64,000 nt of DNA, taken from Casuarina equisetifolia. Its lineage: Eukaryota; Streptophyta; Magnoliopsida; Fagales; Casuarinaceae. Under the pieces are notes generated by a model that saw nothing but the letters and a program-made list of their open reading frames with translations, was not told where the DNA came from and did no database searches. The translations under genes were made by a program, and so were the position numbers. Of this stretch, positions 34,701 through 45,673 are shown piece after piece (position 1 is the stretch's first letter; each line of letters opens with the position of its first letter). The DNA lies in the NCBI GenBank assembly GCA_028551475.1, contig CM052360.1, positions 5,816,501-5,880,500 of the forward strand. Reading direction: 5' to 3'.

Positions 34701-37700
34701 TAATGTTCCATGACTTATGGAAGTTTGTTATCCTTTAGTGAAAGCCATCTCTGATGTGAGATCTAGATAAAACTGAGTGGCAATTTAAATGAATCTGAAA
34801 ATCTTTGGAGAAACTTATCAGCATATAATGCTCAACTTCTTAATGTTAAGATGAAGTGACTTGGGTTGTATAATTATCTCATGGGGCTTGCAGGTACTAG
34901 GGAAGGCTTTTGGAATCCCTGAGAACAGTGTACGTACATATGCTGAAGCTGAAATCCGTGCTGGGTATGATAACTCGCATTTTAAATTAAATTACAAAGG
35001 AATCCTATGCACAATTAGGCTATTATAACTTGCAAAAAAATCTTCTTCTGTTGGTTAGTGTAGACCAGAAGATTGAAGAATTATTATTTAACCAGTACTG
35101 CAGCCTGACTTTTCTGCGGGTAAATGTCGTTTGTAGAGTAATTTTTCAGGTTTCAAAACTCTGTACGCTTCTCTTAAAAGCAGTTAGAAGTGCACTTGGT
35201 TCTGAGGGATGGGATGTTCTTGTTCCTGGAGCTGCTTTGGGAACATTAGTTCAGGTACCCTCGATCTTAACCGAAATAGCATTATACCTTCTATTATTGT
35301 ACTACTTGTTCTACAGATTCATCAGTGCTTTTGGAGTTTGTAGTTGAATGGACTAGCTGGTGTTGTTTTTCCTTGTATGTTGTGAATTTCTTTATTTTTG
35401 ATTGGGACTGTGTAGTCTAAGAAACGATTTAGAACTGACTTTGAATAGTTTCTTTGCAATGAATATTCTAGGATCTGGGTCATGACAATTTTATTCCCTT
35501 TGGCAGTATGAGCTTCACATAAGCTGGTGAATTTCTTTCTTTTTGATTGGGATTGTGTAGTCAAAGAAATGATTTGCGAGAAGAAAAGGACTTCGTGTAG
35601 TTTCCTTGCCTACGAATATTCTAGGATCTGATTAATGGCAATTTTATTCCCTTTGGCAGTATCTGCTTCATATATATATTTCCTTTGGCGTTATAATCCT
35701 TATAAGATCCTTGCAGTAATTTAGTTTCTTCCACTGGGTTTTACTAAATTGTTAATCATCCATATAATAATAATGAGTCACTGTATTTCAGGCTGAAAGA
35801 ATCGTACCTGGTTCCTTACCAGCATCAGTAAAAGGACCAATCATTCTTGTTGTCAGCAAAGCAGATGGAGATGAGGAGGTTTCAGAAATAACTAACATAC
35901 TTGCACTCTTAGCTTTGAATATTAATTATACTATGTTACGCAGCAGGAACGATGCAGACATGAGAACTTACATTTGAACATTTTGCAGGTAACAGCTGCT
36001 GGGAGTAACATAGTAGGAGTTATACTTCTGCAAGAGTTGCCTCACTTATCTCATCTTGGTGTTAGAGCTCGCCAAGCAAGTCTCTTTTCTCTAAGAATTC
36101 CATATTTCTTATGAAACTCTAACTAAAATATTAATAATATCATGATATTCTATTGTTAATTCACAGGAGAAGGTCGTCTTTGTGACATGTGAAGCTAATG
36201 ATAAAGTTGCCGATATCCATAAACTTACTGGAAAATATGTGAGGTTAGTTTTCTGTAGACTGTGCCTTTTAGTAAAGAATTTCTGTTTTCTTTCTTTTTT
36301 CCTTTTTTTTTTCTCTTTCTTTGGTTTTGGTCCATAAGTTTCTGAAATTCCATTGTTATGGACAATTTGCATCATATGATTTGATGCATTGACTTTTCCT
36401 TTTGTTTTGTCTCTTTGTTTGTGGAACTTCACAGGTTGGAAGCATCCTCGGCAGCTGTTAACCTGTCTCCAGAGACATCAAATGATGGCAACAGCGATTT
36501 TGAAAAATCACAATCAGGTGATGGCTTACCTAGAGTTACACCCCCAGGACCTCATGATCCTTCCTGGTCTGCAGTTAAGGCCTCTCATACCAACCAGGTA
36601 GGATCTCTTTTATTACTTGTTCTGGTCTCTATGACTCAACACTTCAGATTCACTGACATCAATAGTAATTGTTGCATCTTCATCCAGGGTGTGTTTGCCG
36701 GAGGAGTTTTATTGCTTGCTGATGCGGATGCACAGACTTCAGGTGCAAAGGCTGCAGCTTGTGGTCGCTTGTCTTCTTTATCAGCAGTCTCTAACAAAGG
36801 TAATTTATATGGTGATTAGGACTGCAACTTGATGTTCATAGTGATTGTTCAGAGAAAAGAATACGTGAGAGTTCCAGGAATTGAACATTTGATTCAATAA
36901 TCTATTATATTCGTAACATTGGATCTGACAATTCATTCTCATGAAAATAAATATATTGTTAACTTCCTAGCTGTAGTGTCCTCTAAATTTCTGATGGACT
37001 TCTTTAATAACAGTCTACAGCGATCAGGGGATACCAGCTTCATTTCATGTTCCAACTGGGGCAGTGATACCATTTGGCTCGATGGAGTTGGCATTAGAGC
37101 AAAGTAGATCCATGGAAACATTTAAGTCTCTCCTAAAGCAGATAGAAACAGCTAAACTGGAAGATGGTGAACTTGACAAGTTAAGCCGTCATATGCAGGA
37201 ACTGATAGCTTCCTTACAACCGCCAAAGGACATTATTGATAGCATTGGGAGAATATTTCCAGGCGACTCACGTTTAATTGTTCGTTCAAGTGCCAATGTT
37301 GAGGACTTGGCTGGAATGTCAGCTGCTGGACTTTATGAATCAATTCCCAACGTTAGTCCTTCAAACCCAACGGTTTTTGGGAAAGCTGTAGGCCAAGTGT
37401 GGGCTTCATTGTACACTCGGAGAGCAATTCTCAGCCGACGAGCAGCTGGTGTGCCTCAGAATGAAGCTGCTATGGCAGTTCTGGTGCAAGAAATGCTTTC
37501 ACCAGACCTATCCTTCGTGCTCCACACACTCAGCCCTACAGACCAAGATCATAATTCTGTTGAAGCTGAGATTGCTTCCGGCCTTGGTGAAACTTTGGCT
37601 TCAGGCACTCGAGGCACACCCTGGCGTCTATCGTCCGGGAAGTTTGATGGCCTGGTGCGGACACTGGCATTTGCAAATTTCAGTGAGGAGCTTCTGGTAC

Positions 37701-37918
37701 TTGGCTCAGGCCCAGCCGATGGGGAAGTTATCCATTTGACTGTAGACTACAGCAAGAAGCCATTGACAATTGATCCAACTTACCGTCGGCAGCTTGGTCA
37801 GCGCCTTTGTGCAGTTGGCTTTTTTCTTGAACGAAAGTTTGGCTGCCCACAGGATGTGGAAGGGTGTGTTGTTGGCAAAGACATCTACATAGTCCAGACA
37901 CGCCCACAGCCCCAGTAA
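28273..37918 (+). CDS. PWD: Phosphoglucan, water dikinase, chloroplastic (PWD/GWD3)
   Basis: Nineteen exons join in phase to 1195 residues, as long as the Arabidopsis enzyme: 28273-28484, 29015-29618, 30847-30933, 31020-31151, 31698-31823, 31907-32085, 32458-32542, 33187-33348, 33447-33499, 34070-34278, 34404-34522, 34894-34964, 35137-35254, 35792-35878, 35989-36075, 36167-36243, 36435-36597, 36688-36799, 37014-37918. Residues 1 to about 70 are a Ser/Arg-rich plastid transit peptide. A CBM20 starch-binding domain follows (about 85-190; [17 protein letters not shown]). The phosphohistidine domain has [13 protein letters not shown] with catalytic His770. The C-terminus is the ATP-binding dikinase domain ([34 protein letters not shown], ending [10 protein letters not shown]). 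The enzyme transfers the beta-phosphate of ATP to glucosyl C3 of starch already phosphorylated by GWD1, which starts starch breakdown. All introns are GT-AG except intron 15, which is GC-AG. The start matches the first in-frame ATG. Confidence 0.96.
28695..28733 (+). repeat. (GT)n microsatellite in PWD intron 1
   Basis: About 19 perfect GT units in the first intron of PWD, between the transit-peptide exon and the CBM20 exon. Confidence 0.95.
35382..35675 (+). repeat. Tandem duplication of about 145 bp in PWD intron 13
   Basis: Two direct copies (35382-35526 and 35527 to about 35675) share GTGAATTTCTTT, TTTTGATTGGGA, TGTGTAGTC, GAATATTCTAGGATCTG and AATTTTATTCCCTTTGGCAG. They differ by substitutions and small indels. 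The unit includes a TTTGGCAG that resembles a splice acceptor, present in both copies, although the real acceptor is further on at 35791. Confidence 0.85.
36076..36166 (+). other. GC-AG intron (PWD intron 15)
   Basis: The exon with catalytic His770 ends ...CGC CAA and is followed by GCAAGT; the acceptor is TTCACAG before GAGAAGG. The join gives [11 protein letters not shown], which fits the family. The nearest GT downstream would break the frame, so a GC donor is the best reading. GC-AG introns are a known minority class spliced by the major spliceosome. Confidence 0.8.
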
Positions 37919-40527
37919 TAAGAATGTTTTCAGGCCAATGCTCTCCTTCTAGGTAGGTTAGCACTTCAGGATCAGGAACATTGATCTTGATGTAAGCGGT
38001 AGCTGTGGTTTGGATCACAATGCCAATAAATTCACACGAGGTGACTTGGTGGAAATATTTGCTTGCTGATCGTTCAGTGACATATAAGCTCAGGGGATGT
38101 TGAACGCGGCTTTTCTTTGAAGTTAAGAGGTAACAGTTGAATATCTCTCGTAGCGTCGAAAACAAACTAGAATGTCACCGTTTAAAAAATTATTGGAATA
38201 TCTCTCGTAGCTAAACTGGAAGATGGTAAATTCTTTTTACCTTCAAGGGGTGAAGCCAGATTGCAGTTGCCTCTTGGACAATGCTAAAACCTTTTTTAAG
38301 TTCGACTTAAATTTTTAGAATATATATTGCTTGCACGATCATTTAAATTTCAAAGAATAAATAAGGTTTGCCTACTTTCTTATGTTGTAAATATTTAATC
38401 ATTATTTTTTTGTTTCACTTTATATTTGTTTTTGCTTTTAGATATGGGCTATCTGATATCTATAGTGTAGCTTTATTATTTTTGTTGTTTGATTGAGAAG
38501 ACTGTCGACTTCCACGAGCTGTTGGATAAGGGAAAAGCCAATAAAGAAAAACCTACACATTTGGGGTACATAAATATTTGAGTTTATTAGTTTACTTTCT
38601 CCTCATGATCTTTTTATCTTTTTCAATTTTTGTGTGAGCTTGATCTAAGTATAATTGATTATGAAGTCTTGAGGATGATTGTGAAGAATTTCTTTTATTT
38701 ATAATAGAGCTTAAGCTCATGGAGAGAAAATACTAGCCTTATTACTGAAGTGCCTTCATTTCTTCTTCGGACAAAAAATTTTGGATTAACAAAACTTATA
38801 TGTTATGTTTAGTGATATTCATTTTTTTGCAAAAATTTAATATGGTTGCCTAGCCTGTTAGTTGTGCTAATGGAGACTCTTAAGTATGATATTTAAAATT
38901 TGCTACCCCGTGTGAAAGAATTTGAACGCATGAATTGTAATAAAAAAAGTTTGGAAAAAAAAAAAAGATCTAATATGTTTTGAAACTAAGGAGAGTTTGT
39001 ATTTTTCTATGTCTATAGAAAACATTCTCATTGAAAGAATTTATATAATGAAAGCGTGATTGTCAAATATCATTTGGATTCCCATCTCCATCCTTATTGA
39101 ACATGTCTTCCTTTCCCATGTCATGGCTACTTGAAGAACATTTTCTAATCCCATCCATGCGGGCGAAACCTTATTGCAGTTAAAAAGATCTAACATGTAC
39201 TTGAATTGAAGTACATGGTTTATGGCATGTTATAGAATTAGAGGGAGAACTTTTTCGAAACGAACTTGGAAACAACTAAAAACTCAAATTCATGATGGAG
39301 GTCGGGACACCCTTCTCCCCAGATAACTTCTCTAAAATATTTTTTGAGACACTCATTCTCCAAATAAATCCTCTAAAATATTTCTTGCTATAAAAAGTAA
39401 TAAGAATTTATAAAATTAATTTTTTTTAAAAAAAAAAAAAAAAAAAGTAAGGAAGCCACCGTTTATTTTTTGTGGTCCTGAGAATAATCTAGGCTATTAA
39501 CACTCCCACTCTCTAAAATGGAGTCTTGGATTTTCTCCTGTTGCGAACATGCAGTAGGGCTGCTTTCTGTGGGGAACAAGCAAAATTTAGCCTGACAATA
39601 ATTCTCCTAAATCCCTTCTTTCCATTCAGTCCCATATGACTACAGCAGAGAATTCCCAGACTGATAGGAGTGTACATTGTTATGTTCAAGAAAGATTCAT
39701 ATCTGCAACTGAATCCTGATCCAGATTATTGAGTTAATCCAAGTTATTTTCAGTTTTCCAGGAATTTTGGAACTATGTGGAGTTTAAACTACGTCCTTGT
39801 TCATTGAGGTGTAAGTCAGATACTATAACTAGATACAACAACCTGTGTCGGTGAACAAATGTCGACTAGAATGACTAATGAGCCCTGTTCTGTTATAATT
39901 GCTTTACCATTTTATGGCAGTAAACAAAGACAAACAATAATGAAAGATACGATATACATTGACCAAACAGATCCTATAGTTACGGCAAATGACATTGAAA
40001 CCCACCTCCAACATCCTATGGTCAGACTCAGGTAGTATATGTAAATATAATGCATATTTTTCATCTGTTTATGAAGTTTCCCAAGCTGAACCTGGTGCAA
40101 TAGAATATTTGAGAAAAGAGAACAAAGAAGACGTGAATATGAAGTCATTATAAATGGGATAAACAGGATGAATCAGATGAGAGAAAAAAGCCGACAGTTG
40201 GGGCCATAACTTTATCTCCCACCTGCTCCATCTTTAGCGGTTTCTCTTCCTACTTTTATATCTACCACATTCCAACCGTCTCTTACTTGCTTTCAGGTTT
40301 TCCAAATCCAACGTTGAACCATAATCTCCTTCTCCACCAGTTGACATCCGGCCTTCCTCTAAGCCATACGTAACAAAAGAATTCAACAAAGTGGCAAGCC
40401 ACGTTTAGTAAAGGGCCTCTAAATTTGGCACAAAGTCGAAGGGCCACAAATCAGCTTGCTTCCTTCTTCTTCTTCTTCTTCTCGAGGTGCTATACATTTT
40501 TCTTTGGGGTTCCTGCGTTTGTGAAAG
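37919..40527. other. Spacer between PWD and RhoGDI
   Basis: AT-rich spacer of 2.6 kb with A/T runs near 38950 and 39430. A candidate poly(A) signal for PWD (AATAAA, 38025-38030) lies about 107 bp after the stop. Near 38139-38227 are short templated repeats described in the findings. A (TTC)n-rich tract at 40461-40482 just upstream of the RhoGDI ATG is typical of plant leaders. No gene was seen. Confidence 0.5.
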
Positions 40528-41564
40528 ATGTCGGCCGCCGTGGGAGCTGTCTCCGCAACTAAGGACGTTACCTTCAATCCTCAAGTGGAGGAAGAAGAGC
40601 TGAAGAATAACGAGAACAACAATGGTGTTGCCGAACCGAGTCAGCTCCTCGCTAGTGGTAATGGCCGTGAAGACGATGATGAAGATAATGATGAACTGGA
40701 CGAAGAGCAGGATGTCAAGTTGAAGCTAGAGGAGGAATTGGATCTTGGCCCTCAAGTTTCTCTCAAGGAACAGCTTGAAAAGGATAAAGTATGACTTTAT
40801 ATTTTCCTTCTATTTATTTGTCTCTCCATTTCGTTTTAGTTTTGCATGGTTTGATTGAACGAGAATTCGTTACTTTAATTTGTGCACGCGTGCTTGTGCC
40901 TGGTTTTATATGTTTCTCTTTGTTTCCGGAAGGATGATGAAAGTCTGAGGAAATGGAAGGAACAACTTCTTGGCAGTGTCGATCTCTCTGCGGTCGGAGG
41001 TTCTCTCTCTCTCTCTCTCTCTCTCTCTGCTTAAAATTGATAATCACGTACTAATTATGAGGTATTTACACTCCAATACGGAAATCAGAGACCAAAGAAC
41101 CAGATGTGAAGATGCAAAGCCTGGCGATACTATGCCCGGAAAGGCCAGACATGGTTTTGCCAATTCCGTTTGTTAACAATTCAAAAGGCAGTCTCTTCAC
41201 CCTCAAGGAAGGAAGCCGTTACCGCATCAGATTTACCTTTACGGTCTCCAACAACATCGTCTCTGGCCTCAAATACACCAACGTTGTGTACAAGAGCGGT
41301 TTGAGAGGTAGAAGCAGCATTTCTTTCGCATACATACCAGTTTAAAACTTCTGCATTCTTTCCTCTTATGTTATCATGGCATCCTTTGACAGTGGACAAT
41401 TCAAAAAGAATGCTGGGAACTTTTAGTCCTCGTCAAGAGCCTTATACATGCGAAATGGAAGAAGAAACTACGCCTTCGGGCATGTTTGCGAGAGGCTCGT
41501 ACCATGCAAGAACCAAGGTAAATTTCAACCCGAGAAAACACAATCAAGTTCAAGTTCACCATTC

Positions 41565-41602
<38 letters not shown>

Positions 41603-41716
41603 ACACTGGCTTTAACTTTGTTTATTTTGTTCCAGTTTGTGGATGATGATGGCAAATGCTATTTGGATGTGAACTACTACTTCGAAATTCAAAAGCATTG
41701 GCCAAAACCATTTTGA
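40528..41716 (+). CDS. GDI1: Rho GDP-dissociation inhibitor (RhoGDI1/SCN1-like)
   Basis: Five exons join in phase to 250 residues: 40528-40788, 40933-40999, 41089-41307, 41393-41517, 41636-41716. The N-terminal third is acidic and disordered (EDDDEDNDELDEEQDVKLKL), as in plant RhoGDIs. A helical regulatory arm follows (KEQLEKDKDDESLRKWKEQL, about 79-98). The rest is the immunoglobulin-like sandwich that holds the geranylgeranyl tail, with GSRYRIRFTFTVSNNIVSGL, NVVYKSGLRVD, MLGTFSPRQEPY, GMFARGSYHARTKF and the C-terminal YYFEIQKHWPKPF. RhoGDI extracts ROP/RAC GTPases from the plasma membrane and keeps them GDP-bound in the cytosol. In Arabidopsis SCN1 confines root-hair outgrowth to one site. 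Length and exon number are usual. Introns 2 and 4 carry complementary microsatellites. Confidence 0.95.
41001..41028 (+). repeat. (CT)n microsatellite at the start of RhoGDI intron 2
   Basis: About 13 CT units begin one base after the exon 2 donor (G|GTTCTCT...), so the tract forms the 5' part of this 89 bp intron. Confidence 0.95.
41569..41599 (+). repeat. (AG)n microsatellite in RhoGDI intron 4
   Basis: About 15 AG units within the 118 bp intron 4, about 35 bp before its acceptor. On the same transcript it is complementary to the CT tract of intron 2. Confidence 0.95.
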
Positions 41717-44114
41717 CCTTCTGTCTGGTATCTCGTTGGCGTTGGCTTGGTAGTGCTTCGAGTGTTGGCTTTAGAGATTCCTTCTGTGGCTTCTTGTACT
41801 TGTGTTATTACAATGGCGTGGTAGTAATCCATTTGTGAACTGCACCACTGTACATGACACGCTTTTATCGCTGAAATAATCATCTTCTTCATCTTTTGCT
41901 TCTCCTTTCATTTTTGGTTTTTCTTAATTAATGCGCTTCTTCTTTCTTTCTTTCTTTTTATGTTTATTGGAATGTTTGTGAATCTTATGTTACTTATATT
42001 GTATTAGTATTTTCTTTCTATGTGACAATATTTTTATTTTAACCATCAATCTAAGAAAGAATTGGACCTTATAAACATGATATCACAACCTGTATTCAAA
42101 CACAACATCACATAGCGTATGAAAACATATATCCATGACTATTTTGTGCTTGACACTACTTTTTTAAAATGATATAAGTTTTATATTATTTATATCTTAA
42201 CTTGATATCCTTCACAGATATTACGTTATCCTCTTCTCTTAATGATTGAGATTAAGAGGACTGAACCTTTTTAGGAGTGTCTGGTGGAGCTACAGTAGGA
42301 GTATGATTTCAATGCGGTGAGCAAATTTAGTTTATGTTTCTCGCGTGGATGGGGGAGAAGGGATGAAAAGGACCACACGTGCCAGAACATACGGAATCCA
42401 ATACTTGAAGCTTTTCACTGCTGCTGATGCTTTCCACAGCAAAGTGTCGAAAGGCTGGTCAATCTTTTGGTGGTCCAAAGTGCTTTTATGAAATGATGAA
42501 ACACATGCCCCCTCAAAAAGATGTAGAAAAGAGAAAAGATGTTACAGCACACCAATCCTTTTTTCTCCCAGTTGTCTACCGTTTACAATTTGTACTAGGA
42601 AAGCAAATGTTTGAGCCTGTCCTCCTAATCTTCCTGTTTGTTATGAAGTTTAGGATGAACAGGGAGGCTGTTGGGCATAGTTTATTCAGCTTGGTCGTTT
42701 ATTAATTCATAAATACTTTACTCAACCAAAAATCTTGTTGAAACCAGATATTGCCAATCTGTTGAACTGTCCAATTCCCAACCTGAAAACTGCCATCAAG
42801 GCTTTCTTAGTTGTTAGCAAAACTAAACACCAATCATCATGGTTGTTAAGAGGCCGATTGTGTTTGGTAGCATCAAATGTATGGCAGTAGGTGATGTCCC
42901 AGTCAGTGATTCGTTTTTTGGTATCCCATAACCAAATCACTCTTGTAATTGCAGTTGCTTTAGCTGTTACTTGAATAAGTTGAACTGCTGCCTAATTGAG
43001 TTCCGCTGTCAACCAATTATAGTTGCATAGCAAGCGATGTGAGAGGAAATGACAGGTCTTTTATTTTTACGTAAATCATTGATAAAGTTTTGCAAAGAAG
43101 CAAAGTTTTCTGCTTGGTTGGCCAACAGTAATGAAGAAAAGAATAAGATTCGTTTGGCCTTTCAAGCATGAATCATGCCGAGAACTTTTTCCATCAAATT
43201 TTGAAGTACCAAATACATTTTACAACATGGGGGCACCCTGGAGAGATATTGGTATGACCTTAAAAGGGGATGCTTTTGCATCCAAGGCACTTAGAATCCC
43301 AACCTTTCTGCATTACCAAAGCATAGGTAGTGAATCTAACAATTATATGCTTCATGTTTGTCTCCCAGAGCCCCACATGTTCTTTCCTTTCATCAGCTCC
43401 TCCAAATATTCCAGTTTTCTTTTGCTCGTTTTCGTTTTGACCCTGACCAGACATTATTGCGGTTTGCATTATGCATGTAGCTGAATTATTTCATGAAGCC
43501 TTTCGTGCTTTATTCATCATATCACAGTATCATTATGTCTGGGCCATCCACTTGGCTTACCGCATGGCTAATTTACTTTTGAGGGCACCCCTCTCCACTC
43601 TAGCGAAACTGGTAACCCTTACAAGCAAAAGTCAATTGTCCTGACCACCTCTTAATAATTGGCTTTAAGAAAAATAAAAGGGTGAATTTTTTTAAGATAA
43701 TACTAAAACTTAAGTTTAAGCATGATGCTTCATTAGATATCATATCCTTATATTTCTATCTTATTGCTTCATCCATCACTTATAGATAGTGATTTTTTAT
43801 TACTTATGGTGATGGATGAAGCAATTAAACAAAATATCACTCTTTTGTTTTATTAAATAGTGATCTTTTTTTTATTCCTTTTTAATATAGGCAAAAGAGG
43901 TAGAAGAGTGTGGTATGTCAAACTTAAAACCTCTTTGCTCTTAAGCCACCGTAATTCCAATTGAGCTAAGGCATGTTGACAATTTAATGATGATTATTGA
44001 CATTACCAATATCTTAACTTGATATCTTCCTTATACATTCAAATATCTCACTCACTTAATAACCACTTTTAAGAGAAAAATTGAATAGTCTTCTACTAAT
44101 ATCCTAATAGTCTT
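41717..44114. other. Gene-poor spacer
   Basis: No gene was supported. The stretches 42430-42700, 42720-43060 and 43130-43490 have short open frames without recognised family wording. Confidence 0.45.
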
Positions 44115-45075
44115 CTACTAATTTTGTGGCAAATTTGGTTGGCTAAGAATAATGTCATATTCAATAATCAAGGTTTTTCTTTACCAGTTGTGGTAGGGGA
44201 AGTGCTTTCAAAGGTCTATGAATTTATGGCTTCTTTTCAAAATAGTACATTCCCTTCAATGAAAGAATGCCAAATACTACAAGAATTACATATTCCAATA
44301 GTTGTTCCACCACTTCGTAGAGGTCGTATGGTACATTGGTCATGTCCATCTCCAGGTTCTCTAAAGTTGAACACAGATGGATCTTGTAAGGAAGGAGCTT
44401 GTGCAGGAGGAGATGTGGTACAGGATTGGAGGGGAAGTGTTGTTATGGCTTATGTGGTAAACTTAGGACAAGGAAATAGTGCAAAAGCTGAGGTTTTGGC
44501 TTTATTAGAAGGTCTTAAGATATGTTATCAGCAAGGTTTGAATATAGCGGAGATAGAAGCAGATTCTCAATTCGTGGTTCAATGCATAACAGGTGTTGAT
44601 TCAATTCCATGGGATTTAGAATATGAATTACGTCAATGTTTAGTATATCTAACATCAAATGTCAAGATCACCCATGTCTTTCGAGAAGCAAATTTTCTTG
44701 CAGATGGTTTGACCAACTTTAGTCATTCATTTATAGGAATATAAGTTTTGTCCACACTAGGATCTCTACCAACAGATTGTAGGAAAATAGCCTGGGAAGA
44801 TCAATTAGGCTTGGAACATTACAGGCCTCCTTGACTACATCAATCTCAAGAGTCATAAGTTGTTATTTTATTATTCATTATATGATTTTCTTAGACACTT
44901 TAAAAGTTTTATTTTATATTATCTTATTACCTGAAGTTCAGGATTATGTATTGAGAGGTTAGGTTTAACGCCCTACCCTATGTAGTCTTTTTACACAGGT
45001 TTTGAGCCTTGGTTCATACTGTGAGATAAATATCAAAATAAGGGTTCAAACCCTTTTCTTTTAAAAAAAAAAAAA
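44115..45075 (+). mobile_element. 5'-truncated LINE with open RNase H region and poly(A) tail
   Basis: An open frame of 206 codons (44124-44744) starts with LWQIWLAKNNVIFNN, the end of the zinc-knuckle/reverse-transcriptase-linked region of plant LINE ORF2. An RNase H domain of the RVT_3 type follows. Its acidic residues are visible: Asp in LNTDGSCKEG, Glu in KAEVLALLEGL, Asp in EADSQFVVQ and the final Asp in HVFREANFLADGL. The stop is followed by about 320 bp of 3' sequence and a run of 13 A at 45063-45075, as in a LINE 3' end. The 5' part, with endonuclease and reverse transcriptase, is missing, as usual for 5'-truncated insertions. The frame has no ATG at its beginning. Host genes of similar wording (putative ribonuclease H proteins) exist, but the poly(A) end favours a LINE copy. 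Confidence 0.75.
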
Positions 45076-45673
45076 TAATCAAGTTCATCATCAGCTAAGT
45101 CAACAAGTATTAGTAACCATGTCTAATCTAAGTTCTCTTTCCTTGGCCACTAGGATTGGCAAAGCGTAATGCCCCAAAGTCTATCTTTCGAAGAAAACAT
45201 GTTATAATACAATCCAACGTCACCTCAACTATTAACATTGGGGGAAGTGTGGCTTCTTTGGCAGGAAAGCTGCAAATTCCTAAAGCTCTTTGCTAATTTC
45301 TGATAGGCTCAAGATAACAAATGAGCGAAGGCCATTTGTGCAAGAATCTTCAGTTACACGCAAAAGAAAAAAAAAAAAAATGCGAGCATGTTCTTCTAAT
45401 TTGCATGTATTTCTTTTTGCTATAATCTAAAGGATACCACATTACAAAGCACTTACAAAATCCAAAACTTCACCACTCTTTAGCACACAAAAATGTCAAC
45501 ATCCACCTATAGGATAGCTACCCCTCCAATGACATTTTCTGCACAGAAAAAATGCTGTTATAGCATTTCTACAGTAGCCGGCTCCAAGTTCTTTTCAAAT
45601 GGACAAGTAAAGCAAAAAAAAAAAAATCAGTAAAAACCAATTTCCCTCTCTACTATACAATGAAAACCAAAAT
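45076..45673. other. Spacer and 3' flank of the MACPF gene
   Basis: No gene was seen. The part near 45673 should hold the 3' UTR of the leftward-read MACPF gene. A-rich runs lie near 45368 and 45616. Confidence 0.5.

Noticed and set aside
42720-43060. Possible copia-like wording on the minus strand
   Set aside because: The resemblance was too weak to name a domain, so no element is claimed.
45043-45059. GGGTTCAAACCC-like T-loop that might mark a tRNA
   Set aside because: No acceptor stem, D arm or anticodon arm fits upstream. It lies in the 3' region of a LINE copy.
44163-45083. Ten-base direct repeat AATAATCAAG near both ends of the LINE as a target-site duplication
   Set aside because: LINE coding sequence continues upstream of the first copy, so it cannot be the insertion border. 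The match is probably chance.
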